This document shows positions 1-11,296 of a DNA stretch of 64,000 nt, piece after piece (positions within the stretch are counted from its first letter, which is position 1; every line of letters starts with the position of its first letter). Location of the stretch: NCBI RefSeq assembly GCF_014191425.1, contig NZ_JACHWP010000001.1, positions 1,054,001-1,118,000 on the forward strand, given 5' to 3'. The position numbers were made by a program, and so were the translations under genes. Source of the stretch: Helcobacillus massiliensis. GTDB taxonomy: Bacteria > Actinomycetota > Actinomycetes > Actinomycetales > Dermabacteraceae. The notes beneath the pieces are model-generated. The model worked only from the letters and a program-made list of their open reading frames with translations. It ran no database searches and was not told the DNA's origin.

Positions 1-835
1 TTGCCATCTTAGGCGATGGAGCCACCGCGCGCGAACCTGACGTGATGCCCACGAAGCGGGCGAACAGTTCGGCGGCGTCCGCGCGCGTCTCCGGATGGAA
101 CTGGACGGCGAGGACCGGCGCACCGGAGGTCGACTGCACCGCATGCACAACCCCCGAGGCGTGGCGCGCCACCACGCGCAGCCCCCGCCCCAGGGCGTCG
201 ATCGCCTGGTGGTGGAACGCGCTGACGGTCGGTGCGGTGCCGAGCGCCAGCGCCACGTCGCTGTCCGCGTCGACCTCGATCGGCACCTCGGTGAGCTGCT
301 GGTCACTGCGCGGGTACGCGAGATCCTCATCCGCGAGGTGCTGGATGAGGGTGCCGCCGCGCGCCACGTTGATGATCTGCAGGCCGCGGCAGATGCCGAG
401 CACGGGGATGCCGTTCTCCTCGGCGGCCTGAGCGAGCTCGATCTCGAACGCGTCGCGCGCCTCGTCGGCGGCGAAGTCCGTCGGCAGAGCATCCGCGCCG
501 TAGCGCGCGGGGTCGATGTCGGTGCCGCCGGTGATGACGATGCCGTCGAGGTCGGCGAGCTCGTCGGCGCTCCACACCTCACCGGGCGTCAGGATGACGG
601 GCCGTCCGCCGGCTTCGCGGATGGCGGTGGTGTAGTTGGTGGTCACGGCGGTGGCCTCGTACCCGGCCCAGGCGCCGTCGGTGAGCGTGCGCGTGCCGGC
701 GGTGATGCCGATGAGGGGCCGACGGGTGCGGCCGGTGGCGGTGTCCGCGCTGGGGGCGGCGGTGCTGCCGATGAAGGCGGACATGCGGATGGCGTCCTTG
801 TGAGAAGCAGTGTCATGTGCAGCGATGTTGCTCAT
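1..835 (-). CDS. Class I glutamine amidotransferase / gamma-glutamyl-GABA hydrolase-like (PuuD family), truncated by window edge
   Basis: The reading frame opens at ATG (835) and runs off the window at position 1 after about 278 residues, so only the extreme C-terminus is missing. The nucleophile elbow GICRG is visible with Cys in the middle, followed by LQIINVARGGTL and then QFHPE, which supplies the His and Glu of the Cys-His-Glu triad. The order and spacing fit peptidase C26 proteins such as PuuD, which hydrolyse gamma-glutamyl amides in putrescine breakdown or act on related gamma-glutamyl compounds. No polyamine genes are visible beside it, so the substrate is not assigned. The first ~20 residues (MSNIAAHDTASHKDAIR) are poorly conserved in type; an internal Met at residue 18 could be the true start. 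Confidence 0.85.
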   Translation of the reverse strand, partial: MSNIAAHDTASHKDAIRMSAFIGSTAAPSADTATGRTRRPLIGITAGTRTLTDGAWAGYEATAVTTNYTTAIREAGGRPVILTPGEVWSADELADLDGIVITGGTDIDPARYGADALPTDFAADEARDAFEIELAQAAEENGIPVLGICRGLQIINVARGGTLIQHLADEDLAYPRSDQQLTEVPIEVDADSDVALALGTAPTVSAFHHQAIDALGRGLRVVARHASGVVHAVQSTSGAPVLAVQFHPETRADAAELFARFVGITSGSRAVAPSPKMA

Positions 836-980
836 TGCGCCATCCTTTCCGTGTCATTCGGCGGTGCTCGGCGGCCCCGCAGTGGTGCTGTGCTCCCCCG
901 CTGCCGCGAGGGTTCCCCCAGTTCACTGCACGGGAAGGCCCCATCACAATCTGCATGGCCGAATGTGAACACGCCGCGAT

Positions 981-1023
981 CCGAGCCCGGGCGCGCCGTC
1001 AGCCGCACCCGGGCCGGGCTCGG
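981..1023 (-). terminator. GC-rich hairpin just after the MetE-like gene
   Basis: A perfect 10-base inverted repeat (981-990 with 1014-1023) lies immediately past the stop of the minus-strand MetE-like gene, which ends at 1029. There is no T-tract, which is common for actinobacterial terminators. A terminator or 3' stabiliser is inferred from position only. Confidence 0.5.
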
Positions 1024-1028
1024 TCGGC

Positions 1029-2234
1029 TCAGCCGCGGGAGGCGATCGCTGCGCCCTCGGTCAGTGACTCGAGCTTCGCCCAGGCGATGTCCGGGTGGAT
1101 GCGGCCGCCGAACCCGCAGTCGGAGGATCCGATGACGCGCTCCGGTCCCACGATGTCGGCGAAGCGGCGCAGGCGCTGCGCCACGAGTTCCGGATGCTCC
1201 ACCACGTTGGTGGCGTGCGAGACCACGCCGGGCATGATAACGCGGTCCGCGGGCAGCTCGATGTCCTTCCACACCACCCATTCGTGCTCATGGCGCACAT
1301 TGCCGGCCTCGAAGCTGAAGTACTTCGCGTTGATCTGCAGCATCAGCTCCGCGATGTGGCGGAACTCGATGTCGGTGGTGTGGGGGCCGTGCCAGGAGCC
1401 CCAGCAGAGGTGGAAGCGCACCTGCTCCTGCGGGATCCCCTCCAGTGCCCGGTTGATCGCATCGACCCGCTTCTGGGTGAACGCGAGGTAGTCCTCGATG
1501 GTGGGTTCGGGGTTGATCTGGTCCCAGTTCTCCGCGATCGACGGATCGTCGATCTGCAGCAGAAGTCCGGAGTCCGCGATCGCGCGGTACTCCTCGCGCA
1601 TGACCTGCACCCACGCCTCGATGAACGCGTCCTCATCGCCGTAGTGGTCATCGGCGATGCGGGCACCGGAGCCCGGTGAGAGGGAGGAGAGGAAGCCCTG
1701 GTCGTACCCTGCGGCGTCGAGCGCGGAGCGGAAGTTGCGGGTGTCCGTCGCGGCGAACTCCCGGCCGAGGTCGGTGTAGCCGATGGCGGAGGTGGCGGCC
1801 GGGAACACCTTCTGTCCACCGACCGTGATGCCGGACTCCGGGTCGTTGTAGGCGTCGGCGAAGCGGACCCAGTCGCGGCGATCGGGGAACGAGGTGAGGC
1901 GGATGCGGCCCGGTTCGGAGCGCTTGGGCTCACTGTGGCGGTGGTCCTCGCCCGTGATCTCCAGGCCGGCGGTGCGGCCGAAGATGTACGACCACCAGGA
2001 GCCGTAGTTGACGCCGGTGGACATGTCCTTGCCGTATTCGCCGTCTCCGGGAATGGAGATGCCGATGTCCTTCTGGCGCTGCACCACCGAGGCGACGGCG
2101 TCGCGCAGCGTCTCGGCGAACTCGTCCGTGGTGACGGGGGTGATCCCGTCGGCCTCGAGGGGCCGTTCAGCGTTGGCGGTGATCAGCTCGGGAGTGCGGG
2201 GAAGGGAGCCCGCATGCGTTGTCTCAATGGTCAT
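1029..2234 (-). CDS. MetE C-terminal-domain-like protein (cobalamin-independent methionine synthase II family)
   Basis: A 401-residue protein matching only the catalytic (C-terminal) half of cobalamin-independent methionine synthase. Visible metal-ligand-like segments are RFHLCWGSWHGPH near the middle and GSSDCGFGG near the C-terminus, which fit the His/Cys/Cys zinc site that activates a thiol substrate. Full MetE is about 750 residues with an N-terminal folate-binding repeat that is absent here, so this belongs to the short family whose members transfer methyl or alkyl groups between thiols and other carriers. Whether it makes methionine is unknown. Start ATG 2234 is chosen because a TACTGT hexamer sits exactly six bases upstream; a longer frame to 2282 would run through the hairpin behind gcvP. 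Confidence 0.8.
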   Translation of the reverse strand: MTIETTHAGSLPRTPELITANAERPLEADGITPVTTDEFAETLRDAVASVVQRQKDIGISIPGDGEYGKDMSTGVNYGSWWSYIFGRTAGLEITGEDHRHSEPKRSEPGRIRLTSFPDRRDWVRFADAYNDPESGITVGGQKVFPAATSAIGYTDLGREFAATDTRNFRSALDAAGYDQGFLSSLSPGSGARIADDHYGDEDAFIEAWVQVMREEYRAIADSGLLLQIDDPSIAENWDQINPEPTIEDYLAFTQKRVDAINRALEGIPQEQVRFHLCWGSWHGPHTTDIEFRHIAELMLQINAKYFSFEAGNVRHEHEWVVWKDIELPADRVIMPGVVSHATNVVEHPELVAQRLRRFADIVGPERVIGSSDCGFGGRIHPDIAWAKLESLTEGAAIASRG

Positions 2235-2240
2235 GTCGCC

Positions 2241-2246
2241 ACAGTA
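2241..2246 (-). promoter_or_regulatory. -10 hexamer for a probably leaderless MetE-like mRNA
   Basis: TACTGT on the minus strand, six bases before ATG 2234, with no Shine-Dalgarno. The spacing implies transcription starting at or next to the start codon. Confidence 0.5.
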
Positions 2247-2256
2247 GCGGGACGGC

Positions 2257-2292
2257 ATGACGCCCCGTGAACCGGAGTTCACGGGGCGTCAT
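2257..2292 (-). terminator. Terminator of the glycine cleavage operon
   Basis: A perfect 15-base inverted repeat (2257-2271 with 2278-2292) with a six-base loop lies 35 bases after the gcvP stop. It also precedes the MetE-like promoter, separating the two same-strand units. No T-tract. Confidence 0.75.
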
Positions 2293-2326
2293 GATCAGTC
2301 ACATCTCAGCGGCTGAGCCGCGGCGA

Positions 2327-5287
<2,961 letters not shown>

Positions 5288-5306
5288 CAGTTGAGAGTGG
5301 CCCCTA

Positions 5307-5672
5307 TCAGGACTGGGTGAGCTTGTCGTACTCGTCCTTGGACATGAGGTCATCGGGAAGGGATTCGACCTTCACCTTGATGAGCCATGCCGCACCGAAC
5401 GGATCTTCGTTGACCTTCTCGGGTTCGTCGACGACGTCCTCGTTGATCTCGATGACCTCACCGGTGACCGGGGAGAAGAGGTCGGAGACGCTCTTGGTGG
5501 ACTCGATCTCGCCCATCTCGGTGTGCGCCTCGACGCTGTCGCCCACCTCGGGCAGGTCAACGTAGACGACGTCGCCCAGCTGGTCAGCGGCGAAATCGGT
5601 CACGCCGACGACGACGGTGTCGCCCTCTTCGCGAACCCATTCGTGGTCCTTGGAAAACTTGAGATCAGACAT
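5307..5672 (-). CDS. gcvH: Glycine cleavage system H protein
   Basis: A 121-residue lipoyl carrier protein. The lipoylation lysine is K60 in [11 protein letters not shown], and the N-terminal KDHEWV and C-terminal AAWLIKVKV segments are typical. It shuttles the aminomethyl group between GcvP and GcvT and electrons to the L-protein. An in-frame ATG lies six bases earlier (5678), but the Shine-Dalgarno AAAGGAA abuts it directly. The spacing is correct only for the second ATG, which begins MSDLKF. Confidence 0.97.
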   Translation of the reverse strand: MSDLKFSKDHEWVREEGDTVVVGVTDFAADQLGDVVYVDLPEVGDSVEAHTEMGEIESTKSVSDLFSPVTGEVIEINEDVVDEPEKVNEDPFGAAWLIKVKVESLPDDLMSKDEYDKLTQS

Positions 5673-5719
5673 GGTCATTTCCTTTCGATTGTGGAAAAGA
5701 GTGGAAAGCTCTGGAGGGA

Positions 5720-6847
5720 TTACTTCTCGCGGGAGTAGAACGGGAGGTTGACCACCGTGGCGGGCAGGGTCTTGCCGCGGACGTCGATCTCCAGCTTGGT
5801 GCCCGGCTCGGCGAACTTCGGATCCACGTAGCCCAGGGCGATCGGGTAGCCGAGGGTCGGCGAGAGTGCGCCGGAGCTCACGTGGCCGATCTCGGTGCCG
5901 GACTCGTCCTTGATGCTGTAGCCGGCGCGCGCTGCGCGACGGCCCTCAGCGGTCATGCCCACGAGGACGGGCATGTCGCTGAAGTCCTTGCCTTCGAGGG
6001 CCTCGCGGCCGACGAAGTCGTCCTTCGACTTGAACGCAACCACGCGACCGAGACCGGCCTGCGCGGGGAAGAGGTCCTCGGACAGCTCGTTGCCGTACAG
6101 CGGCATACCGGCCTCGAGGCGGAGGGAGTCGCGGCAGGCGAGACCGCACGGGAGGATGCCCTCGCCGCCGATGGTCTCCATGGCCTTCCACAGGTCCACG
6201 GCGCTTTCGTTCGGGACGTACAGCTCGAAGCCGTCCTCACCGGTGTAGCCGGTGCGGGCGATCAGCAGGCGCTTGCCCTGGTAGGTGCCCTCGAGGATGC
6301 GGTAGTACTTGAGCTCGGCGAGCTCGTCGAGGTCGACCTCGACCTCGTCGGACTTCGCGAACTCCTCGACGATGTCGGCGGACTTCGGGCCCTGCACGGC
6401 GACCAGTGCGGTCTGCTCGGACTGGTCCTCGACCTTGACGTCGAAGCCTTCTGCGCGCTTGACGAGCTGCTCGGCGTCCACGAGGCGGTTGCCGGCGTTG
6501 GGGACGGTCATGAACTCGTCCTCGCTGAGGCGGTAGACGATGAGGTCGTCGATGATGCCGCCCTGGTCATTGAGCAGCAGGGTGTACTTCGCGCGGCCGA
6601 TCTGCATGCTGGAGAGCTTGCCGGCGAGGGCGTAGTCGAGGGCCTCCCCGGCCTGCGGGCCGGTGAAGAACACTTCGCCCATGTGGGAGAGGTCGAACTG
6701 ACCGGCCGAGTCGCGGACCGCAGCGTGCTCCGCCTTGTCGGAGGTGTAGCGCACGGGCATGTTCCAGCCGGCGAAGTCGGTGAACGACGCTCCCAGCTCC
6801 TGGTGGACTTCCTGGAGGGGTGTGCGAAGAAGCTCATCAGCGGACAT
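5720..6847 (-). CDS. gcvT: Glycine cleavage system aminomethyltransferase, T protein
   Basis: A 375-residue tetrahydrofolate-dependent aminomethyltransferase that releases ammonia and forms 5,10-methylene-THF from the GcvH-bound intermediate. Conserved segments include the N-terminal FAGWNMPVRY, DLSHMGEVFFTGP, TGYTGEDGFELY and ACRDSLRLEAGMPLYGNEL. Start ATG 6847 follows AGGAG with five bases between; the frame stays open about 190 codons further upstream but that part is non-conserved and overlaps the divergent acetyltransferase gene. It is first in the operon, so the operon promoter must lie in 6848-7009. I looked there for a glycine riboswitch and did not find one. Confidence 0.97.
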   Translation of the reverse strand: MSADELLRTPLQEVHQELGASFTDFAGWNMPVRYTSDKAEHAAVRDSAGQFDLSHMGEVFFTGPQAGEALDYALAGKLSSMQIGRAKYTLLLNDQGGIIDDLIVYRLSEDEFMTVPNAGNRLVDAEQLVKRAEGFDVKVEDQSEQTALVAVQGPKSADIVEEFAKSDEVEVDLDELAELKYYRILEGTYQGKRLLIARTGYTGEDGFELYVPNESAVDLWKAMETIGGEGILPCGLACRDSLRLEAGMPLYGNELSEDLFPAQAGLGRVVAFKSKDDFVGREALEGKDFSDMPVLVGMTAEGRRAARAGYSIKDESGTEIGHVSSGALSPTLGYPIALGYVDPKFAEPGTKLEIDVRGKTLPATVVNLPFYSREK

Positions 6848-6997
6848 TAAGACTCCTAGATCTGCGCAATGCGCGTACAACACATTGTTCCATCGATCCC
6901 GGTCCCGAGAATTCGCACAACCTGCGACCAGCGCTGGACCGGGCTGCTGGCGCCACTCTACTAGGGATTCCTGGACCGGCCGTCCTGCCGCCTGGCC

Positions 6998-7003
6998 TAG
7001 GCT
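6998..7003 (+). promoter_or_regulatory. -10 hexamer for probably leaderless acetyltransferase mRNA
   Basis: TAGGCT six bases before GTG 7010 and no Shine-Dalgarno. It lies in the 162-base region divergent from gcvT. Confidence 0.55.
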
Positions 7004-7009
7004 GACGGC

Positions 7010-7558
7010 GTGAACACTGAGGGTACGAACGTATGGCCCGTCCGCTTGACAACGGACCGGCTGTCGATCAGGGAGCCGTCGGAGCGCGACCGCCCCGCCC
7101 TCATCGAGCTGATCACCGCTGATCGCGCCCGCGACTACCTCGGCGGCGCCGTCGGCTTCGCCTCCCGGCAGGCCCTGGAGCTCTCGCCTCTCGGCCTGAC
7201 CTGGGGCCGATGGGTGATCGCGGCAACATCTGCCGACGGAGTCGAGGATCACACTGACGATGCACCGGCGGACCGCATGCTGGGCATCGTCACCCTCAGC
7301 TACGACCGCGAAGAGCTGGAGCTGACGTACGCGCTGCTGCCGAACTGCGTCGGCTTCGGATACGCCGCGGAGGCGTGCCATGCTGTTCTCGACTGGGCGG
7401 CGGAGAACCTGCCGGATGAGCATGTGATCGCGGTGACCGCCTCGCGCAACAAACGCAGCGTGGCGCTGCTGAAGCGCCTCGGCTTCACGACCCGGAAGGG
7501 CCTGACGGAGTTCGGCGAGCAGTGCCTGCTGATGGAGCGGCCCCTGGCGCTGGACTGA
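7010..7558 (+). CDS. GNAT-family N-acetyltransferase (RimJ/RimL-like)
   Basis: A 182-residue acetyltransferase. The opening VRLTTDRLSIREPSERDR is the usual first strand of RimJ-type GNATs, and the C-terminal half shows the acetyl-CoA region (GFGYAAEACHAVLDWA) and ASRNKRSVALLKRLGF. This group acetylates ribosomal-protein N-termini or small molecules; the substrate cannot be read from the sequence. It is a single gene, divergent from gcvT and convergent with the sirtuin gene, which ends six bases away. The GTG start is supported by the TAGGCT hexamer at leaderless spacing. Confidence 0.85.
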   Translation: MNTEGTNVWPVRLTTDRLSIREPSERDRPALIELITADRARDYLGGAVGFASRQALELSPLGLTWGRWVIAATSADGVEDHTDDAPADRMLGIVTLSYDREELELTYALLPNCVGFGYAAEACHAVLDWAAENLPDEHVIAVTASRNKRSVALLKRLGFTTRKGLTEFGEQCLLMERPLALD

Positions 7559-7564
7559 CCGGAA

Positions 7565-8362
7565 TCAGAACGGCTCGAGGAAGGGGTTGCGCCGCTCCTT
7601 GTCGCGCAGCTGCGCCCAGCGCGGCAGCACCGTGTGGGCGTCCTCGGCGATGACGTGATCGAACACGGCGCTGACGCTGGAGGTCGTGGCGCGCGGGTCG
7701 ATGCACACGGTGACGGCGCCGCAGGAGCGGGCCAGCGGAGCCAGCAGCGCGGCCGGCGCGACCGTGTTGGAGGTGCCGACGGCGAGGAACACATCGCAGC
7801 TGCGCGCGGCGCGCTCGGCCGCCTCGATGACGGCGACGTCCAGCATTTCGCCGAACAGCACCACGTCCGGTCGGGTGCGCTCTCCGCAGAGGGGGCAGGC
7901 CGACGGGGCACCGTACCGCTCGGGCAGATCCCGCGGGACGGCGCCCGCTTGCCCGGCGACGAGGTCGGCGCGCCACGGGCAGTCGTCGTTCAGGCAGCGG
8001 GCATGGGCGGCGCTGCCGTGGAGTTCGGCGACATCGCGGCTGCCGGCGACCTGATGGAGGCCGTCCACGTTCTGGGTGAGGACCTGCGCGCCGATCCGGG
8101 CGAGAGCCCGGTGGCCGGGCGTGGGGCCGTTGACCGCGGCGGTCTCGAACACGCCGCCCCACACTTGCCACAGATGATCGAGGCTGTCCGGCAGGGCGGC
8201 GACGTCCATGGACGCCTCCAGCAGCGGGTCCTCCTCCCAGAGGCCGCCCGGGCCGCGGAATGTGCGCAGGCCGGCCGCCGCGCTGAGGCCCGCCCCGGTG
8301 AGGGCGACCACGCGGCGGTGATGGGGGCGGAGTTCGAAGGCACGCGTCTGCACGCCTCCCAT
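7565..8362 (-). CDS. SIR2-family NAD-dependent protein deacylase
   Basis: A 265-residue sirtuin. The NAD-binding GAGLSAAAGLRTFRG, catalytic-core TQNVDGLHQVAGS with ELHGS (catalytic His), and a four-cysteine zinc module (CLNDDC ... CPLCG) are all present, followed by the GTSNTVAPA Rossmann segment. It removes acyl groups from protein lysines using NAD. It starts 12 bases after cysE and is probably the third gene of a cysK-cysE-sirtuin operon. I cannot tell whether it prefers acetyl or succinyl groups: the Tyr/Arg pair of desuccinylases is not obvious near TFRG. Confidence 0.92.
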   Translation of the reverse strand: MGGVQTRAFELRPHHRRVVALTGAGLSAAAGLRTFRGPGGLWEEDPLLEASMDVAALPDSLDHLWQVWGGVFETAAVNGPTPGHRALARIGAQVLTQNVDGLHQVAGSRDVAELHGSAAHARCLNDDCPWRADLVAGQAGAVPRDLPERYGAPSACPLCGERTRPDVVLFGEMLDVAVIEAAERAARSCDVFLAVGTSNTVAPAALLAPLARSCGAVTVCIDPRATTSSVSAVFDHVIAEDAHTVLPRWAQLRDKERRNPFLEPF

Positions 8363-8374
8363 GCTAGCGCCCGC

Positions 8375-8977
8375 TCAGATGAGGATCGCGGGATCGGTTC
8401 CGGCGGACTCCTCGCGGTGAACGGTCGGATCCAGCGGGCGTGAGCGGGCTGGGATTCCGACAGCGGAGGACTCCGTCGGCACGTCGCTGACCACCACGGC
8501 GTTCGCGCCGATCCGTGACCGCGCGCCGATCTCGACGGGGCCGAGGATGCGCGCACCGGCGCCGACGATCACGCCGTCACCGACGGTGGGGTGGCGCTTG
8601 GTCTGCTCGAGGGAGCGCCCGCCGAGCGTGACCTGGTGGTAGAGCATGACGTCGTCGCCGACCTCGGCGGTCTCGCCGATGACGACCCCCATGCCGTGGT
8701 CGATGAAGAAGCGCCGCCCGATCCGCGCACCCGGGTGGATCTCCACACCGGTTGCGGCGCGGCTCACCTGCGACAGGGCGCGGGCGGCGAAGCGCAGGCG
8801 GGGCCGCTGCCAGAGCCGGTGGGAGATGCGGTGGGTCCAGACCGCGTGCAGCCCGGGGTACAGCAGGGCGATCTCGAGGTCGCTGCGTGCGGCGGGGTCG
8901 CGCTCGCGCGCGCCCTGCAGGTCCTCGCGGAGCTGCTCGCGCACGGCGGTCAGGGAGCGGGCGGCGCGGCGGATCAT
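8375..8977 (-). CDS. cysE: Serine O-acetyltransferase
   Basis: A 200-residue left-handed beta-helix acetyltransferase that makes O-acetylserine from serine and acetyl-CoA, the first step of cysteine synthesis. The hexapeptide-repeat region includes [41 protein letters not shown] and the histidine-containing [16 protein letters not shown]. The N-terminal helical part is shorter than in enteric CysE, as is usual for Gram-positive enzymes. Its ATG overlaps the cysK stop by one base (TGATG), so the two are translationally coupled. Confidence 0.96.
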   Translation of the reverse strand: MIRRAARSLTAVREQLREDLQGARERDPAARSDLEIALLYPGLHAVWTHRISHRLWQRPRLRFAARALSQVSRAATGVEIHPGARIGRRFFIDHGMGVVIGETAEVGDDVMLYHQVTLGGRSLEQTKRHPTVGDGVIVGAGARILGPVEIGARSRIGANAVVVSDVPTESSAVGIPARSRPLDPTVHREESAGTDPAILI

Positions 8978-9906
8978 CAGTCGAGGTACTCCGAGAACAG
9001 CGGGGTGGACAGGTACCGCTCGCCGAAGCTGGGGATCATCACGACGATGAGCTTGCCGGCCATGTCATCGCGGGAGCCGAGCTCGATGGCCGCTTCGACG
9101 GCGGCGCCGGAGGAGATGCCGACGAGCAGGCCTTCGGAGCGGGCGACGCTGCGGGCGCGCTCCATCGCCTTCTCGCCTTCGACGGCGATGACCTCGTCGT
9201 ACACCTCGGTGTCGAGCACCTCGGGCACGAAGTTCGCGCCGAGACCCTGGATCTTGTGGGGGCCGGCGCTGCCGCCGGACAGCAGCGGCGACTCGGCGGG
9301 CTCCACAGCGACGATGCGGACGTCCGGCTTGCGCTCCTTGAGCACCTGGCCGACGCCGGTGATGGTGCCGCCGGTGCCGACGCCGGCGACGAGCGCGTCC
9401 ACGGTTCCGTCGGTGTCGCGCCAGATCTCCTCCGCCGTCGTGGCGCGATGGATCTCGCGGTTGGCCTGGTTGGCGAACTGGCGCACGAGGACGCCGCCGG
9501 TCTCCTCGGCGAGCTCTTCGGCCCTCTGAACGGCGCCCTTCATGCCGCCGGCGGGCTCGGTGAGTTCGATCTGGGCACCGAATGCGCGCAGCAGCGCCCG
9601 GCGCTCCTTGGACATCGAGGCGGGCATGGTGAGGATGACGCGGTAGCCGCGGGAGGAGCCGATCATGGCCAGGGCGATGCCGGTGTTGCCGGAGGTGGCT
9701 TCGATGATGGTGCCGCCGGGCGTGAGCTGCCCGGACTCCTCCGCAGCGTTGATCATCGCCGCGCCGATGCGGTCCTTGACGGATGCGCCGGGGTTGGAGA
9801 ACTCGATCTTGGCGACCACGGTGGCCCGGACGGCATCGGGCAGGTGGTTGAGGCGGACGAGCGGGGTGTTGCCGACGAGGTCGGAGACGCTGGAATGGAT
9901 GCGCAC
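8977..9906 (-). CDS. cysK: Cysteine synthase A (O-acetylserine sulfhydrylase)
   Basis: A 309-residue PLP enzyme converting O-acetylserine and sulfide to cysteine. GNTPLVRLN at the N-terminus and NPGASVKDR place the PLP lysine at K44; [12 protein letters not shown] is the substrate loop and [10 protein letters not shown] binds the PLP phosphate. I chose the GTG at 9906 because GGAG stands nine bases before it and family similarity begins at [12 protein letters not shown]; a longer frame to 9978 adds 24 non-conserved residues. It is first in the operon with cysE. The 203 bases upstream to trpS hold the trpS terminator and presumably the cys promoter. Confidence 0.96.
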   Translation of the reverse strand: MRIHSSVSDLVGNTPLVRLNHLPDAVRATVVAKIEFSNPGASVKDRIGAAMINAAEESGQLTPGGTIIEATSGNTGIALAMIGSSRGYRVILTMPASMSKERRALLRAFGAQIELTEPAGGMKGAVQRAEELAEETGGVLVRQFANQANREIHRATTAEEIWRDTDGTVDALVAGVGTGGTITGVGQVLKERKPDVRIVAVEPAESPLLSGGSAGPHKIQGLGANFVPEVLDTEVYDEVIAVEGEKAMERARSVARSEGLLVGISSGAAVEAAIELGSRDDMAGKLIVVMIPSFGERYLSTPLFSEYLD

Positions 9907-10053
9907 GCGGATCAGCTCCTGTTCTGGGTGGGTGGGTGGATGAGTGCCGACGGATGCACCGCCTTCACTTTTGGTCACCCTAAGTTGCTCTTATGGCTCC
10001 ATCCTATGCCGCCGTCCCTGAGCGACCAGCGCTGCACCCTCGGAAACGACGGC

Positions 10054-10085
10054 GGGGCGCCGCAGCGTCGATGCTGCAGCGCCCC
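10054..10085 (-). terminator. Terminator of trpS
   Basis: A 13-base inverted repeat with one mismatch (10054-10066 with 10073-10085) and a six-base loop, lying 25 bases past the minus-strand trpS stop. No T-tract. Confidence 0.65.
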
Positions 10086-10109
10086 ACCACGGAGTTCGTC
10101 CTGGCTCGG

Positions 10110-11210
10110 TCAGTAGGCCATGCCCATGAAGTCCCGCACCTGATCCAGCGTGCGAACCGCCTGATCACGCGCCTTTTCATTACCGGCGCGCAGCACCTCG
10201 AGGAGGTAGTCGGGGCTCTGCTCGAGCTCTTCGCGGCGTGCCCGCAGCGGCGCCAGATGTTCGTTGAGAGCTTCGGCACACATGACCTTCAGCGTGCCGG
10301 CCCCCTTGTCGCCGATCTCGTCAGCGATCTCCTGGGGACTGCGACCGGTGCACTCGCTGGTGATGGTCAGCAGGTTCGCCACCTCGGGGCGGGCGTCGGG
10401 GTCGTAGGTGATGGTGCGGTCCGAGTCGGTCTTGGCGCGCTTGATCTGCTTCTCGGTCTCCTTGGCGGTCATCGAGAGCATGACGGTGTTGCCGCGGGAC
10501 TTCGACATCTTGTCGCCGTCGAGGCCGAGGATGATCGGCGCCTTGGAGAGCAGCGCGTCCGGTTCGGTGAAGAACTTCTCGCCGCCGGCGAAGCGCTCGT
10601 TGAAGCGACGGGCGATGACCCGGGTCTGTTCGATGTGGGGCAGCTGATCCTTGCCCACGGGTACGAGGTTGCCGTGGCAGAAGAGGATGTCGGCGGCCTG
10701 ATGGACCGGATAGGTGAGCAGCAGTCCGCCCATATGGCTCTTGCCGGCAGCGGCGAGCTCGGACTTCACGGTGGGGTTGCGCTCGAGCTCCGGCTGGGTG
10801 ACCAGGGCGAGGAACGGCAGCACGAGCTGGTTGAGCTCGGGGATCGCGGAGTGGGCGAAGATCGTGGACTTCTCGGGGTCGATGCCGGCTGCGAGGTAGT
10901 CGGTCAGCAGCTGGGTGACGCTGCCGCGGATGTCGCCGACGAGGTCGCGATCGGTGATGACCTGCAGGTCCGCCACCAGGATCCAGGACTCCACACCGGC
11001 GTTCTGGAGCCGGACGCGGTTGCGCAGCGTGCCGAAGTAGTGCCCGATGTGCAGAGCACCGGTGGGGCGGTCACCGGTCAGCATGCGGAAGACCGACGGG
11101 TCCTTCTCCAGCTGCTGCTCGATCTGCTCATTGCGGCGCAGCGCGGCGGCGTAGGTGCCGCTGGGGATCTCGGCGATGGTCGGGGACGTAGAAGCGGTGT
11201 TCGTGTTCAC
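10110..11210 (-). CDS. trpS: Tryptophanyl-tRNA synthetase
   Basis: A 366-residue class Ic aminoacyl-tRNA synthetase charging tRNA-Trp. The ATP-binding LHIGHYFG (HIGH) and DKMSKSRGN (KMSKS) signatures are intact, and GDRPTGALHIGH is the usual TrpRS opening. A GTG start at 11210 is chosen: TACGGT lies six bases upstream in the leaderless pattern, and the frame beyond it is low-complexity. No T-box or leader peptide is visible, consistent with a leaderless mRNA. It stands alone between the LacI-type regulator and cysK. Confidence 0.96.
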   Translation of the reverse strand: MNTNTASTSPTIAEIPSGTYAAALRRNEQIEQQLEKDPSVFRMLTGDRPTGALHIGHYFGTLRNRVRLQNAGVESWILVADLQVITDRDLVGDIRGSVTQLLTDYLAAGIDPEKSTIFAHSAIPELNQLVLPFLALVTQPELERNPTVKSELAAAGKSHMGGLLLTYPVHQAADILFCHGNLVPVGKDQLPHIEQTRVIARRFNERFAGGEKFFTEPDALLSKAPIILGLDGDKMSKSRGNTVMLSMTAKETEKQIKRAKTDSDRTITYDPDARPEVANLLTITSECTGRSPQEIADEIGDKGAGTLKVMCAEALNEHLAPLRARREELEQSPDYLLEVLRAGNEKARDQAVRTLDQVRDFMGMAY

Positions 11211-11216
11211 CCCTCT

Positions 11217-11222
11217 ACCGTA
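11217..11222 (-). promoter_or_regulatory. -10 hexamer for probably leaderless trpS mRNA
   Basis: TACGGT on the minus strand, six bases before the GTG start of trpS. Confidence 0.5.
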
Positions 11223-11296
11223 CCGAATGCGCGCGCCGGATCCGCCGCCCGCTCCCCCGCAGCGAGGCTGGCGGCGCACCGCTGAAGGATCGGCCG

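Noticed and set aside
6848-7009. Possible glycine riboswitch upstream of gcvT
   Set aside because: Actinobacterial gcv operons sometimes have one, but I could not find the conserved tandem aptamer blocks on the minus strand, and the 162 bases are short for a tandem aptamer.
11211-11296. T-box or tryptophan leader before trpS
   Set aside because: Only 86 bases separate trpS from the next gene and a leaderless promoter fits them; no T-box sequence is visible.
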